Source: Taeniopygia guttata (Eukaryota > Chordata > Aves > Passeriformes > Estrildidae). Taken from it: a DNA stretch of 64,000 nucleotides. Below the pieces are notes generated by a model, which made no database searches, had not been told where the DNA came from, and saw nothing but the letters and a program-made list of their open reading frames with translations. The first letter of the stretch is position 1. Each line of letters begins with the position of its first letter. The position numbers were made by a program, and so were the translations under genes. The stretch is from positions 4,971,001 to 5,035,000 of the forward strand of contig NC_133034.1 in assembly GCF_048771995.1 (NCBI RefSeq). Direction: 5' to 3'. Below are positions 47,601 through 58,849 of this stretch, piece after piece.

Positions 47601-50600
47601 TAAGTGTAGTGTAGCATATACTCTGTACCAGTGGGTATGTTCTATTTAAAATTTATGGAAAGAACTGATCCCTGGTGTTCCTGCAGTGTCCTTGAATCTG
47701 GGCTTAGCATCAACCTTGTCCTCTTGGGAAGGGAACAGTTTCAGGAGGTCAAACTGCAGACCTGGGTGTTGTGAACATGTTGTCACTGCAGAGTACAGGG
47801 AGAGAACCCTGACAAAAAAATGATGTTTCTGAGCTCTGACTGGTGGCTGAGCCTTAGGATCTGGAGGAGGGAGATGATGAGTGAGGAGGGGGCTCTGTGC
47901 ATTGAACACAAGACTTTGCATATTTTCAGCCCCTGTTGTGGAGCCAACTGTGCAGGAGAATGGTGAGGAAGGTGGGGAAGGCAAGGAAGGGAAGGACACA
48001 GATCCCAGCTCTCCGAAGAAGTGCGATATCATCATCATCTCTGGCCGCAGGGAGAAGTGTGAGGCAGCAAAGGAGGCGCTGCAGGTGTGTGGCTTTCTTA
48101 GTCCCTTACCCTGTTAATGTGGTGATGCTTGGATATAATTTGTGGTGGTGGTAGTAGAAGTCCAGGTGCAATGCAAGTAGTCAGTGATGTTGGCTGTAGA
48201 GGGGGTCTGCACTGCTCAAGGGAAGCCCCTCTGCTCTGTGACTTAGCCTGGCAGCTTGAATCATAGTGCCTGACTTTGTAATTACTAGTGCTTGTAAGCA
48301 GCCCCAATAGCCATAAAAGCATGACATGATTGTTTTATGGAGCACAGCTGAGAAGAGGAGGAGTCTGGTTGAGGCTGAGTCATTCCAGGTTCAGCAGACC
48401 TTGCCATGCTTCTGTAGTGATGTTTTCCAAGTCTCTGCTAGACTGAAGCCAAGCATATGAAAGCAACCTGTCCTACAGGTGGGGTTTCAGATGGCTTCTT
48501 TCAAAAATATGTAACAGGTCATTTTGGTGCTCCCAGCTGTCCTTTCTGTCAAATTTGTATCCTGACTACAAGGGAATGTACCTCTGTTCAGCAACGTGTT
48601 CTTATGGGCAAGCAAGTATATGGCAAGCTAGAAGACAGGAGCAGCTTTTCCCCTGGTAAACTGTGATCCATCCCCTGCAGGCTCTGGTTCCTGTCACCAT
48701 TGAGGTGGAAGTTCCCTTTGATCTTCACCGTTACATCATAGGCCAGAAAGGAAGTGGGATCCGCAAAATGATGGATGAGTTTGAAGTAAGTTGTTGCCCT
48801 TCATTCCATGTCCTCTGTCCTGGAGAATCTGTAAGTGACTGTGTTGGGGGTTTGGACAGTTACAACATACTGAGGTCTGCCAAGGCTCCATAATAGGAAA
48901 ATGATCCCTGTGTATTCTGGACCCTGGATCCAGAGCTTGGTATGTTTTGTGCTGAAGCTGTACTATTGGTCTGGTTTTGTGAGTGTTGCATGACTTGTTT
49001 GGTGTCTGCAGCGATTCCTCATCAGTGTGAGAGTTGTTTGCCTCCTGGGCCCTGGGAAACAGCTCTGCTGTGTCTTCCAATTTAGGAGAATTCTCTAGAG
49101 CCTCTGGGGCTGATGCAGGTTGGCTGCAGTCAGTGTTGTTGAATATGTATTTGTTTCCTGGCCTCTCTAGGCCAGCGCAGGGGCAACAGAAACAGAGTCC
49201 TATTCAAAAACCATCTAGAGATGGTCCCAGGCAACTGACTCCAGGTGGCCCAACTTGATGACCTCCAGAGGTCCTTTAAAACCTCAGTCATTCTGGTTTT
49301 TTTAGGCTGCCTGGGTGGGAGCTGGTCTTGGTGCCAGGGGAGACCAGTGAGATGCTATCTTGCAGTCAGAGGCATCACAAGTGATACAGAATGAGCAGTG
49401 ATACAAAATGATAATTGCTACTTGTTACTCAGGTGAACATCCAGGTGCCTGCTCCTGAGCTGCAGTCAGATATCATCACAATCACTGGGCTGGCTACCAA
49501 CCTGGACCGTGCCAAGGTCGGGCTCCTGGAAAGAGTGAAGGAGCTGCAAGCTGAACAAGAGGATCGGGTAAGGCCTGGGCCTGTCCTTCCTTCCAGCCAA
49601 ACATGGCTTCAGCCGTTGGGCACAGACTCCTGGAACACCTCATTTTTAGGGACACCCTTAGCTGCTTTGTGGGTGTGGAACGGTCATAAATGGGTTACTC
49701 AAAGGTAGCTCATTTACCATGAACTGACAGGAGAGTTTGGGAATTAACTTTGGATTGTCCAGGTCTCTCTCGCACCTTCACATACTTCTGAGACACTGGT
49801 GGGTGGGAACCTCGCTGTGCTGCCAGTGTCTCTCTACCTAGCCTCACTGAATCCTTATCACAACTCTGAATAATAGGTTAGGGATGTTTGCTCTTTGCAG
49901 TTTCCCTCTGAACTTGGCAAAAGCACAAGGCTCCAGTGGATGGATGGCTTGGGTGCTCAAGCATGGCCCTGCAAAATCTGTTCCATGCATCTCAGAAGCC
50001 AGAAGGGAAATGCTGCGACTGAAGTGGACATCACTGGAACAGCCATGGTGTGTTCCCTGCTCTCACTCTGCTTCTCCTGTTCCAGGCCTTGCGGAGCTTC
50101 AAACTGACAGTCACTGTAGATCCCAAGTATCACCCTAAAATCATTGGGCGGAAGGGAGCAGTGATCACCCAGATACGCACAGAGCATGAGGTCAACATCC
50201 AGTTCCCTGACAAGGATGATGAAAGCCAGGTGAGAGATCAGACAGAGTGCAAGGATGGCTAGTGGTTGTCTCTGAGCATCTTCTCAAGAGCTTTGAACTC
50301 TCTCCACTGCCTTTGGATAAGGTGGATGGTGAAGGGAATTAGCAGGGAGAAAGCTTGCTCAGCTGCTTATGAGCTTGGTCACTCACACATTTCTGTGCCC
50401 CAGGCCCAAGACCAGATCACCATTACTGGCTATGAGAAGAACGCTGAGGCTGCCCGGGATGCCATCATGAAGATCGTTGGTGAGCTGGAGCAGATGGTTT
50501 CTGAGGATGTGACTCTGGACCATCGTGTTCACGCACGCATCATTGGTGCACGTGGAAAAGCCATCCGCAAAATCATGGATGAGTTCAAGGTGAGCAGTGG

Positions 50601-53364
50601 GGCAATACCACACAGGTCAGGCTTGGCCTGAGCAGCCACGTTCTCCTGTGGAAAGAGCCTGGTGCTGAATGAGGCTCACATCTTGTGGTTCTTGTGTCGT
50701 GTGCCTGTTCAGCATCTTCAGCTAGAACAGAAGGGAAAGAAAAGCCAGTGCTTCCCTGCTCACTCCACCAGCATATGAGCCGCATCCATAGCTCAGGGCA
50801 CCCTGATATGCCCAGGGCACCTCAGCTATCTGGACACCATAGTCAGACAGCAGCTGAAGCATCCCCACACCCCTCAGCTCTGAGTCATGTTTCTCTGGAA
50901 GCCAGGCCAGGAGCTTTTCCTGTTTTGCTGGAACCTAGACAGAAGTGGAACCTGGGAATGCTTTCTCAGTGCTCTGGATTAGCTCTGCAAGCAGCACTGA
51001 GTTCTGTGCCTCTCTGGAGCCCTTGTGTTTGGTTTTTTGCAGACAGGGTCCCAGATGATCTTGAGAGAGAGGAGGAGGTATGTATGTCAGCTACTCTGAT
51101 TACTGGAAGTGGGCAGCCAGGCCTCTTGCTGGGAGGCTCTGTGAGGAGGCTGTCCCCAGACCCCCCAGCTACTTTGACTTAATTCAGGGAATTCTTCTGG
51201 CTTTCCTCTAGCCCATTATGGATCCCCTTGACTCTAGGAATCGTGGCACATTCTCAGGGCTGTGGATGTGGCAAAGTTAGCTGGCTCTGGAAGGTCAGGG
51301 ACCTCTGCCCTGATAGCATATGGCATCAGCAGCAGGCTTTACTGCAGGGCCAGCAGTGAATGTGAGTACTGAGAGGTGGGATTCTGGAGACTTGCATTTT
51401 TGCTGGGCTCAGTTATTGAAACAAACTGGTTCCCAAATGAGCAGCCTTTGAGTTTGTTCCTGTCTTGTTTAGATTTCTGGCACCCATCTGGAAGGCAGGG
51501 TGTGAGAGAGCGCAGTGCTTGTGTGTGGGGTGCACTAGGCCAGCTCTATAAAGCCATTGTTAGCCAGGATTATTCTGTGGCAAACACTGAAAGCTCATTG
51601 TTGTTTTGCAGTGATGGCTCAGTGGTAAAAATGCTTGCAGGAGTGTGAGGACACTGTCTGGAAATGCAGCCCCTCTCCTGCCTGTGCTGCAGGAGCTGCC
51701 TAGAAAACAGTGAGCCTCTGGGAGTGAGAGCGGCAGAGTCTGCTGGAAATTGGGTCCTTACTACAGACTGCTCTGCTTCCCTCCACATGAGACTGGGCAA
51801 GCTTTGGGGCCAGCTATATACCTGCTGACCCCTCAGTGTCTGAGCTGTGGAGGTCTGAAACAGACTTGTGGCTGTGAACAGACAGTAATTAGGGCATCAG
51901 TGACAGTGATCTGTGATTCCAGTGACAAGGGTCATGGCATTTCAGATGTGCAGGTATCAGTCTTACACTGTTCTTTGTGTTACAGGTGGATATTCGCTTT
52001 CCCCAGAGTGGAGCTCCTGACCCCAACTGTGTGACTGTGACAGGACTCCCTGAGAATGTAGAAGAAGCTATTGATCACATCCTGAACTTGGAGGAGGAAT
52101 ATGTAAGTGTTCAGCAAGTCCGTGATGGGGCTTAGCAAGAGCTTCCCCTGCCACACAGCTGGATGTCTGAACTATGTCCACGTGGTATTTTCTTCCACTG
52201 CATCAGAGAAATTGAGCCCTGTGTGGGTGGCTGTCAGCCTCCACTGTAGCTGTCCTTCAAACCAGCTGGACTGCCCCCTCTCCTAATGTCCAGACAGGAC
52301 AGTGAATGGGAATGCTGGGACACCTCAGGATGTGCATGTTCTTGCCTTGTAGCAGCCTGCACCATTTAAAAGTTGTGCCCCTCAGACTAGTGCTGATACA
52401 CCATTTTTGGACATTGTAGAACAGGCTGGTGAGCTTGAGCAGGTTGCAATGTGGTGAGATGGAGGGGTGGGCATTTTATTCCAGTTTGAGGAGCTATCCA
52501 GATGCCCCCTCACTGGTTGTGTTACTGCAGCTTGCAGATGTGGTGGACAACGAGGCAATGCAGGTGTACATGAAGCCCTCCTCACATGAAGAGTCCAAGG
52601 CCCCATCCAAGGGCTTTGTGGTGAGAGATGCCCCCTGGGCCACCGTCAACAACGAGAAGGTGAGTGCTGCTTGTGCTGCAGGCTGGGGGCACAGAGCATG
52701 GGGACACTTCTGTCTGTGCTGGGGACACAGCATTCTCTCTCCCTGGTAACAGAGAAGGCAGCTTTTAGCTGCTCTCTGTGGCCTGAGCACAGGCCTGGGC
52801 TCTCCTGTCCAGCTTTCAAAGCACTTTCCCAGTGTCTTGTCACTCTGGCTACGTCAGTGTGGAGCTGTTGGGGAATGGGGGATCATTACCAGAAAGTGTC
52901 CTGTCAGGCTGTGTTATTTTTAGGGGTAGGGCCTGGGACTTGAGACTTATGCTGCAGCACAGAATTGGCTCAGTGTTTGCAGCTCTGAGATGGGACATGT
53001 GACAGCTCATCCTCAGCTGCCCCAGTGCTGCTGCTGGGCTGGCCTGACCCTGTTCCAGTGTCCCAATTACTGAGCTGAGACCCTTGGAGCCCTTTGCACC
53101 TTATCTGCACCCTCCTCAGTGCCACCTCTAGGTTTCCTGGGGCCACAGTGAACCTTTTTGTCCCCTCCCCATTGTCTCTCCTCCTGGGATATCAACAATG
53201 CTGCTTAGCTCAGGGCCTCACCACATAGGTTCACAGCAGGGCAGGAGCTTAACTTGTTCCCTTTTTGTTTGCTCTAGGCCCCTGATATGAGCAGTTCTGA
53301 AGACTTCCCCAGCTTTGGGGCTCAAGTGGCCCCCAAGACTCTTCCCTGGGGACCCAAACGATAA
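35686..53364 (+). CDS. HDLBP: HDLBP, vigilin, multi-KH RNA-binding protein
   Basis: Vigilin binds pyrimidine-rich mRNA and tRNA on ER-associated polysomes and is linked to lipoprotein and secretory protein translation. The 26 coding exons are 35686-35761, 36615-36769, 37248-37463, 39068-39274, 39732-39947, 40763-40969, 41174-41281, 41808-41912, 42348-42426, 43019-43158, 43437-43541, 43843-43956, 44283-44369, 44544-44675, 44996-45214, 46053-46274, 46495-46713, 47417-47555, 47930-48084, 48681-48785, 49433-49567, 50086-50229, 50404-50589, 51986-52102, 52531-52659 and 53278-53364. All are GT-AG and total 3804 nt, 1267 residues (human 1268). KH loops with GXXG: GKNG, GPKG, GKKG, GKNG, GQKG, GKGG, GAKG, GKGG, GPKG, GQKG, GRKG, GARG. 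Three KH units lack it (exon 3; exon 5 with GPYN; exon 17 with RRGQ). Start chosen at MSSVAVLTQESF, A at -3. Intact. Confidence 0.99.
49185..49300 (+). repeat. CR1 LINE 3' fragment in HDLBP intron
   Basis: Diverged sense CR1 tail: 'aactgactccaggtggccc', 'gatgacctccagaggtcct' and 'ttaaaacctcagtcattctg'. It lies in the intron between the exons ending 48785 and starting 49433. Confidence 0.8.
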
Positions 53365-53793
53365 TGACCTGGAAGCAGAATCTCCTCCAGCCCGCTGCTC
53401 TGACACTAACCTGCCACAAATACTTCCTGTCTGAAATCTGACCCAGCGGCTGGAGCACAAATCAATTGTCCCAAGAGGTCTCCTAATGGTGTCTGGAGTG
53501 CTAGACCCCATCCTGCTCCCCTCAGCTATCACCGTGTCTAGGACCCACCCTCATCTCTTGATGGATATTCTTTCCTCCTTTGGAACAAGACTTCCACTCA
53601 GATTCAAACACTAAATGTGTGTGTTTTTGTTAGAAACTTCATAATTGACTCCAAGTGGCTAAGATTTGCAGCTTCCCAAGCGCTAGCAGAGCAATCTGCT
53701 CTCTTGAGCATGTCTGACTAGGCATTCTCGCCTTCATTAGGAGACCTCCTTTACTGTGGCTAGGAATCTACTTCCTGTCTCATGACCTCAGGA

Positions 53794-53799
53794 AATAAA
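53794..53799 (+). promoter_or_regulatory. HDLBP: Proximal poly(A) signal AATAAA, HDLBP
   Basis: Canonical hexamer 430 nt after the stop codon, followed within 40-60 nt by T-rich and GT-rich sequence ('tttgtgttta'). Use here would give a short 3' UTR. Confidence 0.75.
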
Positions 53800-55667
53800 T
53801 TTCCTTGACTTTATAAAGCCAAAACGTTTGCCCTCTTTCCTTTGTGTTTATCCCAGGCCTTACCTTACCTTTGTAGAGTGCAATCAACTTTTTTTCCTTT
53901 TAACTGCCAAAAATTCATTTAATGCTGATAGCTGACTGTGGGGAGAGAGCTTCAAATTATCTATAAGGTCAGAAACCTGCTTTTTAAAGAAACAAAACTT
54001 TCAATAGGCTGTAGAGACAACAGAGATGGAAGGGGCCAGAACAACGTGTGACTTCCCTGGTCAGGAAAACACCTTGTGAGCGCAGCGAGCGCGCGTCCCT
54101 GCGCTGCACCAAGCACAGCCCCAGCCTGCACACTTGACCAGTCTTCCAGTGCTCGATGACAGACCCCCACTCCCTGTTCCCCCTTGCCAGCAGTGTGAGC
54201 AGGCAGGAGAGCCAGCACACGGCTGTGTGGCCGGATGGGACAGGTTTGGCTCAGCTGAGGTGGCTGCAGTGACGTGGCTCAGGAGCAGCTGGTGGGACAC
54301 ACAGCCTGGAGAAGCTGTAGCTCGCTGTTGGTGCTGCAGCAGCTCGGCATGAGCAGCAGGCACACCGTTCCTGTTGCCTTCTTTCTACCTCAAACAGCAG
54401 TGTGATGGGGGCCTCTCGATGGTTGTGGGTTAGCAGCTGCTCCAGCTGTCACCTGGGCAGCCGTAGCAGAAGCGTGGAGGAGAAGCAAGAGGAGCCTTGT
54501 GTCTCCGCACAGCTGTGAGAGCTGCTCCAGAGGGAAGCAGAGCATGGTGGTACTGAGGCAGGCTGTGAATCCATAGGACTACATGCTGAGCTAGCACAAT
54601 GCTTGGCCCCAGGGCCGTGGTGCAGCTGTGCTGTAGCCCTGGGCTGCAGAGGTGGTGTGAGCCAGGCTTCTGCTCCAACATTACTGGGGGTTGATGTGTG
54701 TGTTGAGCCCTCCTGAGACCTCCATCATGTGGTAGAGGGTGATCCATGATCTCTACTCGGGGCCTCTTGCACCTGGGCCCTGCCACAGCTTGCTCAAAGG
54801 GTGTTGTCTGAGCTCCTCCAGCAAGTAAAAGGAAAACCATGTCTTCATGGAGGGAGGCGTGTAGCATGGGCTTTTTGTGTGCCGCCTCTTCCCTGCATTG
54901 GTCCTACAGAGCTTGTAGTGTGAGCCATTCCTCTGTCCCAGCTGCTTCAGCTCTTGGACAAGCAGGAGTCCCTAGCCTCTCTTCTCTAGTGCTACTGACA
55001 GAGCACAACTGGCAGGCTGAGCCCAGCTGCCTTGCCTTTCCCTCCTTGGGACAGGCCAAACATGCCGATGCTTTTCCTTCCTGCGCCAGCTCTTCTTGGC
55101 AGAGACTGCTATGCAGATGTCAAACCAAAACCTCACAGTGCTCTCCTGTAGCCTGAGAACTGAGTGAAACGGACCATGGCCCCTTGTGGGGTGCCTGGTT
55201 GCCCCAGATGGACAGGGCAGCCTTGCCTCCAGCACGGGAGAAGGGGAACTAGGGAGGCACCTTCCCATCTGCGTCTGTCAGAAAATGGTTAATACCCTGT
55301 AGCTTAGGTCTGCCCTGCATCACCAAGCCTATCACCCCCTCCTCCTCCTAATGCCCCCGTGCCCTCACCAGTTGCACAGCAAGGCTTGAGTTACATCCAG
55401 GGCACCCACTGCCTTGTGCTCATGCCCCACAGCCCAACCTTCCACTCTAAAGAAGGTCATGAAGTGATTGTACCTAGTACTGTCCCCCCACCACCCTCCT
55501 TCCGCAGCAGACTGTGGCATGTGTCCATTTCTTCTCTTTGACGTCTTCCATATTGTACGTTTCCATAGCAATGATCCCTTGGCCTTAACTTTGGAATTTG
55601 GAGACTATATGCAAACATGTAAAAAGGCTCATGAGTATGGATGACACTGGAATTTTATAAATTCTAA

Positions 55668-55673
55668 AATAAA
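55668..55673 (+). promoter_or_regulatory. HDLBP: Distal poly(A) signal AATAAA, HDLBP
   Basis: Canonical hexamer followed by a GT-rich element ('ggagtgtggtgg'). This is the expected main 3' end of HDLBP. Confidence 0.85.
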
Positions 55674-55985
55674 ACCTGAAACAGCTTGGAGTGTGGTGGA
55701 TATTATTTCTGCTGGTGGGGTGAGATATAAGACAACCCATGCTGGACTGGGTTTAGCCAGGGATTCAAGGACTTCAAGTTTGCACACCTGAGCCTTTGCC
55801 CTTGAAGGGGTGGGACTCACATGGTAAGCAGTGGGTTGAAGGAAAGGGGTGAGAGCAGGAAAGGGGTGGGGGCTGTGCCCTCCCAGTAGAGAAACACAAA
55901 CCTGCTCGCCTCCAGGCAGCTGTGCCCGGGATGCTGCTGGTATAAGGAGGAAGGGGAGGCATCAGCCATGGTCCCTCTTGCTCAG

Positions 55986-58686
55986 CTACTCCACAGCCAA
56001 AACCTCTTTGGCCAGGTGGTGTTCACATTTCATCTTAACCTCCACAGCCTCAGGTGTGTCAGGTGCCAGCCATGCAATCGCACATGCAGTAAGGAAACCC
56101 AAATGCTGAAGTGGATGGGAGATGTGAGTTGGCTGCTGTGGTGAGTCCTTACCCTTGCCCCAGCACCACACCCTGGGCCACCCAGTTGGGCTCAGCAGCT
56201 GGTGCCTCAAAGGTGATGATGAAACCCGAGCATACGGCCAGCAGCTGTGTCATGGTTTGACACGGGAAGAGAATTTTTTTTTTGGAAGGAAGAGGTCAAT
56301 CCAGTCAGGATTGACATCAGGAACCTGGACTGGTGAGTTTTCTTTCCCAGGGAAAAGAGCGGATGTTTGCGCTCCGAGTCCTTTACTCACCAGTCCAGGT
56401 TCCTGAGGTCAGTTTCTAGGGCTCCCCTGGGACTCTCAGGGCAGCACAAGTATGAGGTGAGGGCAGCTCCTGTCTGGGACTTATCCTTCCATGTTTGGAT
56501 TTTTTGCAGTCAGCTGCCCGCTCAGGGCCACAGGACTCAGAGCACAAACATCGGCTCTTTTCCCTGGGAAAAAAACTCAGCAGTCCAGGTTCCTGATGTC
56601 AGTTTGTAGGGCTCCCCTGGGACTGTCAGGGTGAGGGATGATCTCCAGGATGGAGAACCAGGTGCCAATGCCCCATGCCTGCTCAGCCACAGGCTGCTGG
56701 TAGTCCCAGATGCACTTTTGGGCATCCAGGCAGATCTCTACCTCATTGTTGAGCAGGGTGAAGAGGGGTGCCAGGGGACAGGCTGCCACTAAGGTGGTGG
56801 GGAAGCCAAACTGCAGGACTAGGAGAAAGAGGAGGAAGAGGAGCAGGGAGGTACAGATTGAAATGACAGCAGTAACTGCAGCATCTCACAGCCCCATCCT
56901 GTGGGGAATTGTAGCAGGCCTTCTCCCTCCAGCCCCTGCAGGCTGCTCAGGGTGGAAGCTCCTTCCTCTAGGAGACTCCTGCAGTTCCTGCCTCTCCACA
57001 CCAGTTTTCTCTCTCCCAGCACCTCTCAGCACTCCCCAGCCCGAGGCTATTCCCTATCCATCTCCAGGAATTCATCAAGCAGCCCTTTGAACCCCAGCAG
57101 CTGGTGGCCCACAGCCCAGTGTGCCTGCTTCACCAGGGCTGACTCCCCCTCCTCACCCTCCTTCTTGGTTGAGAGGAGCTTCTGCTTGCACCACCAGCAC
57201 TTCAGCTCTCTGGAGGAACAGAAGAAGGGCCAGCATGTCCTCTGCTTCTGAACATGCCCTTGGCAACCTGTGTGAGCTCAGGGATGCATGATGGCTCTGG
57301 CAAGCCAGGGCATACTCATAGGCTGGCCACCTCCTGCACGTTGATGATGATGATGTTCCCCACCCTGATGTCCAGCAGCTCCTGTGCCAGCTCCGTGGGG
57401 CATCCACTTGGGCTGCCCTGTGGGACAGTGGGGCCCTCAGCCTGCTGGCACAGGGAGATGGGACCCGAGCATGGGCAGGAATTCCCACACACACACCAGC
57501 TGGGAAGGCCAGTGCAGGGGCTGCTCTGTCCCAGCTGGCACTCAGCTCCTCACTGTGGATCCCCAGAGAGCTCAGGTAGTCTGCGGGACAGTTGACAAAC
57601 CTGCAGGAGCCAGGGCAGAGTTGTGAGTGGATACCCCAGGCTCTGAGTGCAGGAATGCATCCAGAGCAGCCCCAGGGAAAGAAGGGCTTATCTGATTCAC
57701 ACAGAGCCCTCTTCCTGTTTGCCAGGGTGGGACAGAAGGGCTGATGATGGGTCCCAGACTGGGACCAGTTAACCCACAGCCACCTGGCACTGCCTCAGCC
57801 CCAGGGCCACGTAAGTGCTCCCACTCTCTGATGGGATGGTCCCCCTGGCACGGTGCTCCTTGCCTGTGGTGGCAGCAGCACTCTCCTGTCTTTTAGCCCT
57901 GCCCAAAGGCCCAGGAACCTGCTTTTCAGGAGCCAGGGAAAGGAGGGATGGGGCTCTGGAGGAGAAACTCAGAAGCAAAATGAGGTGCATCCCACAGCTG
58001 TCCATGGGACAAGAGTGGTGACTGGGGGTCTCTGGATTCCCTGGAAAGCAAGGAGGCTGCAAACCCCATCAGAGCCCCACAGAAATGCAGCTGGTCATGC
58101 AGAGTGGGACATCCAGGAGCACTGGGGCACTGTCCCCCTTCCCCTGCAAGCTTGGGCACCGCAGCCCCCCACCTAGAGTGGCACCCAGGGCTGGAGCTGC
58201 TGCACAGTAGCAGAGCAGGCTGCAGGGTGCACTCAGATAGGGCAACACCTTCTCATGTGCTGTGGGGACAAGGTGACTCCAGCAGGAGATAAAAGATAAG
58301 GCTGCTGGCACCTGTACATGTTTATGTAGGCAGCACTGGGGTGACTGTGCTGGTGTGGATCAGCTGGTAGAGCTGACCCAGGAGATGAACACAAACACAT
58401 CACACCTCTGGCTCCCCTCCTGTAAGAGGCCCCCCATGGCAGGACACATCCTCCCCTGGATCCAACAATCCGCTAATCAAGGCTGCATTTACCACAAGGG
58501 GATTGAAATCTGGAGGCAGATCACGGTACTTTTTCTATGTGCATCCCAGCAGAGTGAAGCTCATCCAGAAATTTCTTCCTCCAGGTCCTGTGGATGGCAG
58601 CAGATCTCTCCTGCAAGTCCCTGTTCTCACAGTGTCCTGCTGCCAGCTCAGCTCCTGGGGGATGGTTTCCCACACCAGGACCAAGT
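55986..58686 (-). pseudogene. ANO7: ANO7 (anoctamin-7) relic, decayed
   Basis: Minus-strand pieces resembling anoctamin-7 occur in correct order: 58686-58530 (DLVLVWE, then HRTWRKKFLDEL in a shifted frame), 58259-58188 (weak), about 57830-57780 (weak, YVALGL), about 57624-57565 (FVNCPADYLSSLGIHSEE), 57417-57331 (GCPTELAQELLDI), 57209-57058 (LKCWWCKQKLLSTKK to LLDEFLEM), 56818-56620 (LQFGFPTTLVAACPLAPLF), about 56268-56216 (LLAVCSGFIITFE) and 56105-55986 (APDTPEAVEVKMKCEHHLAK). Breaks: a 2-base excess in the first piece, GT donors changed to CT, AT and GC after three exons, one extra base near 56635, a stop earlier than in human, and no trace of the exons for most membrane segments. Position between HDLBP and PPP1R7 and orientation match human ANO7, a calcium-linked scramblase-family membrane protein. 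Several independent lesions argue against mere sequencing error. Confidence 0.87.
56313..56410. repeat. Foldback: 25-bp inverted repeat, 48-bp loop
   Basis: 56313-56337 and 56386-56410 are reverse complements at 24 of 25 positions and would form a hairpin. The right arm continues into a direct repeat (56391-56440 versus 56581-56630, 47 of 50 identical). The left arm plus loop is an inverted copy of 56536-56600. A further small stem (56295-56302 with 56308-56315) abuts the left arm. The right-hand repeat copy covers the 3' end of an ANO7 relic exon. Confidence 0.92.
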
Positions 58687-58849
58687 CTGAGGCAATGAAA
58701 GGGATCTCATGGTGGAACCCAAAGCTATGTTTGTTCTGCAGGTCTCTCTCCTCCATGACTTGGTGCTCTTGTGGGGCTAGGCATTGTCTTGTGAGTGAAA
58801 CAAGGAGCTGAGGGAAGGATGTGCCTGCTCTGGAGGGGGCTCCAGCCAC

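Larger units (their letters stand above)
53365..55695 (+). other. HDLBP: HDLBP 3' UTR
   Basis: Runs from the TAA stop (53362-53364) to just past the distal AATAAA. Its length, about 2.3 kb, is like that of the mammalian gene. No coding exon is seen within, although GC-rich parts (54.0-55.3 kb) give spurious open frames. Confidence 0.85.

Noticed and set aside
58069-58180. Possible further ANO7 piece (VLLDVP-like peptide)
   Set aside because: Only five or six residues resemble the human VLLEVVPDVPPEYY segment and no phase or splice support was found, so it is not counted as an exon.
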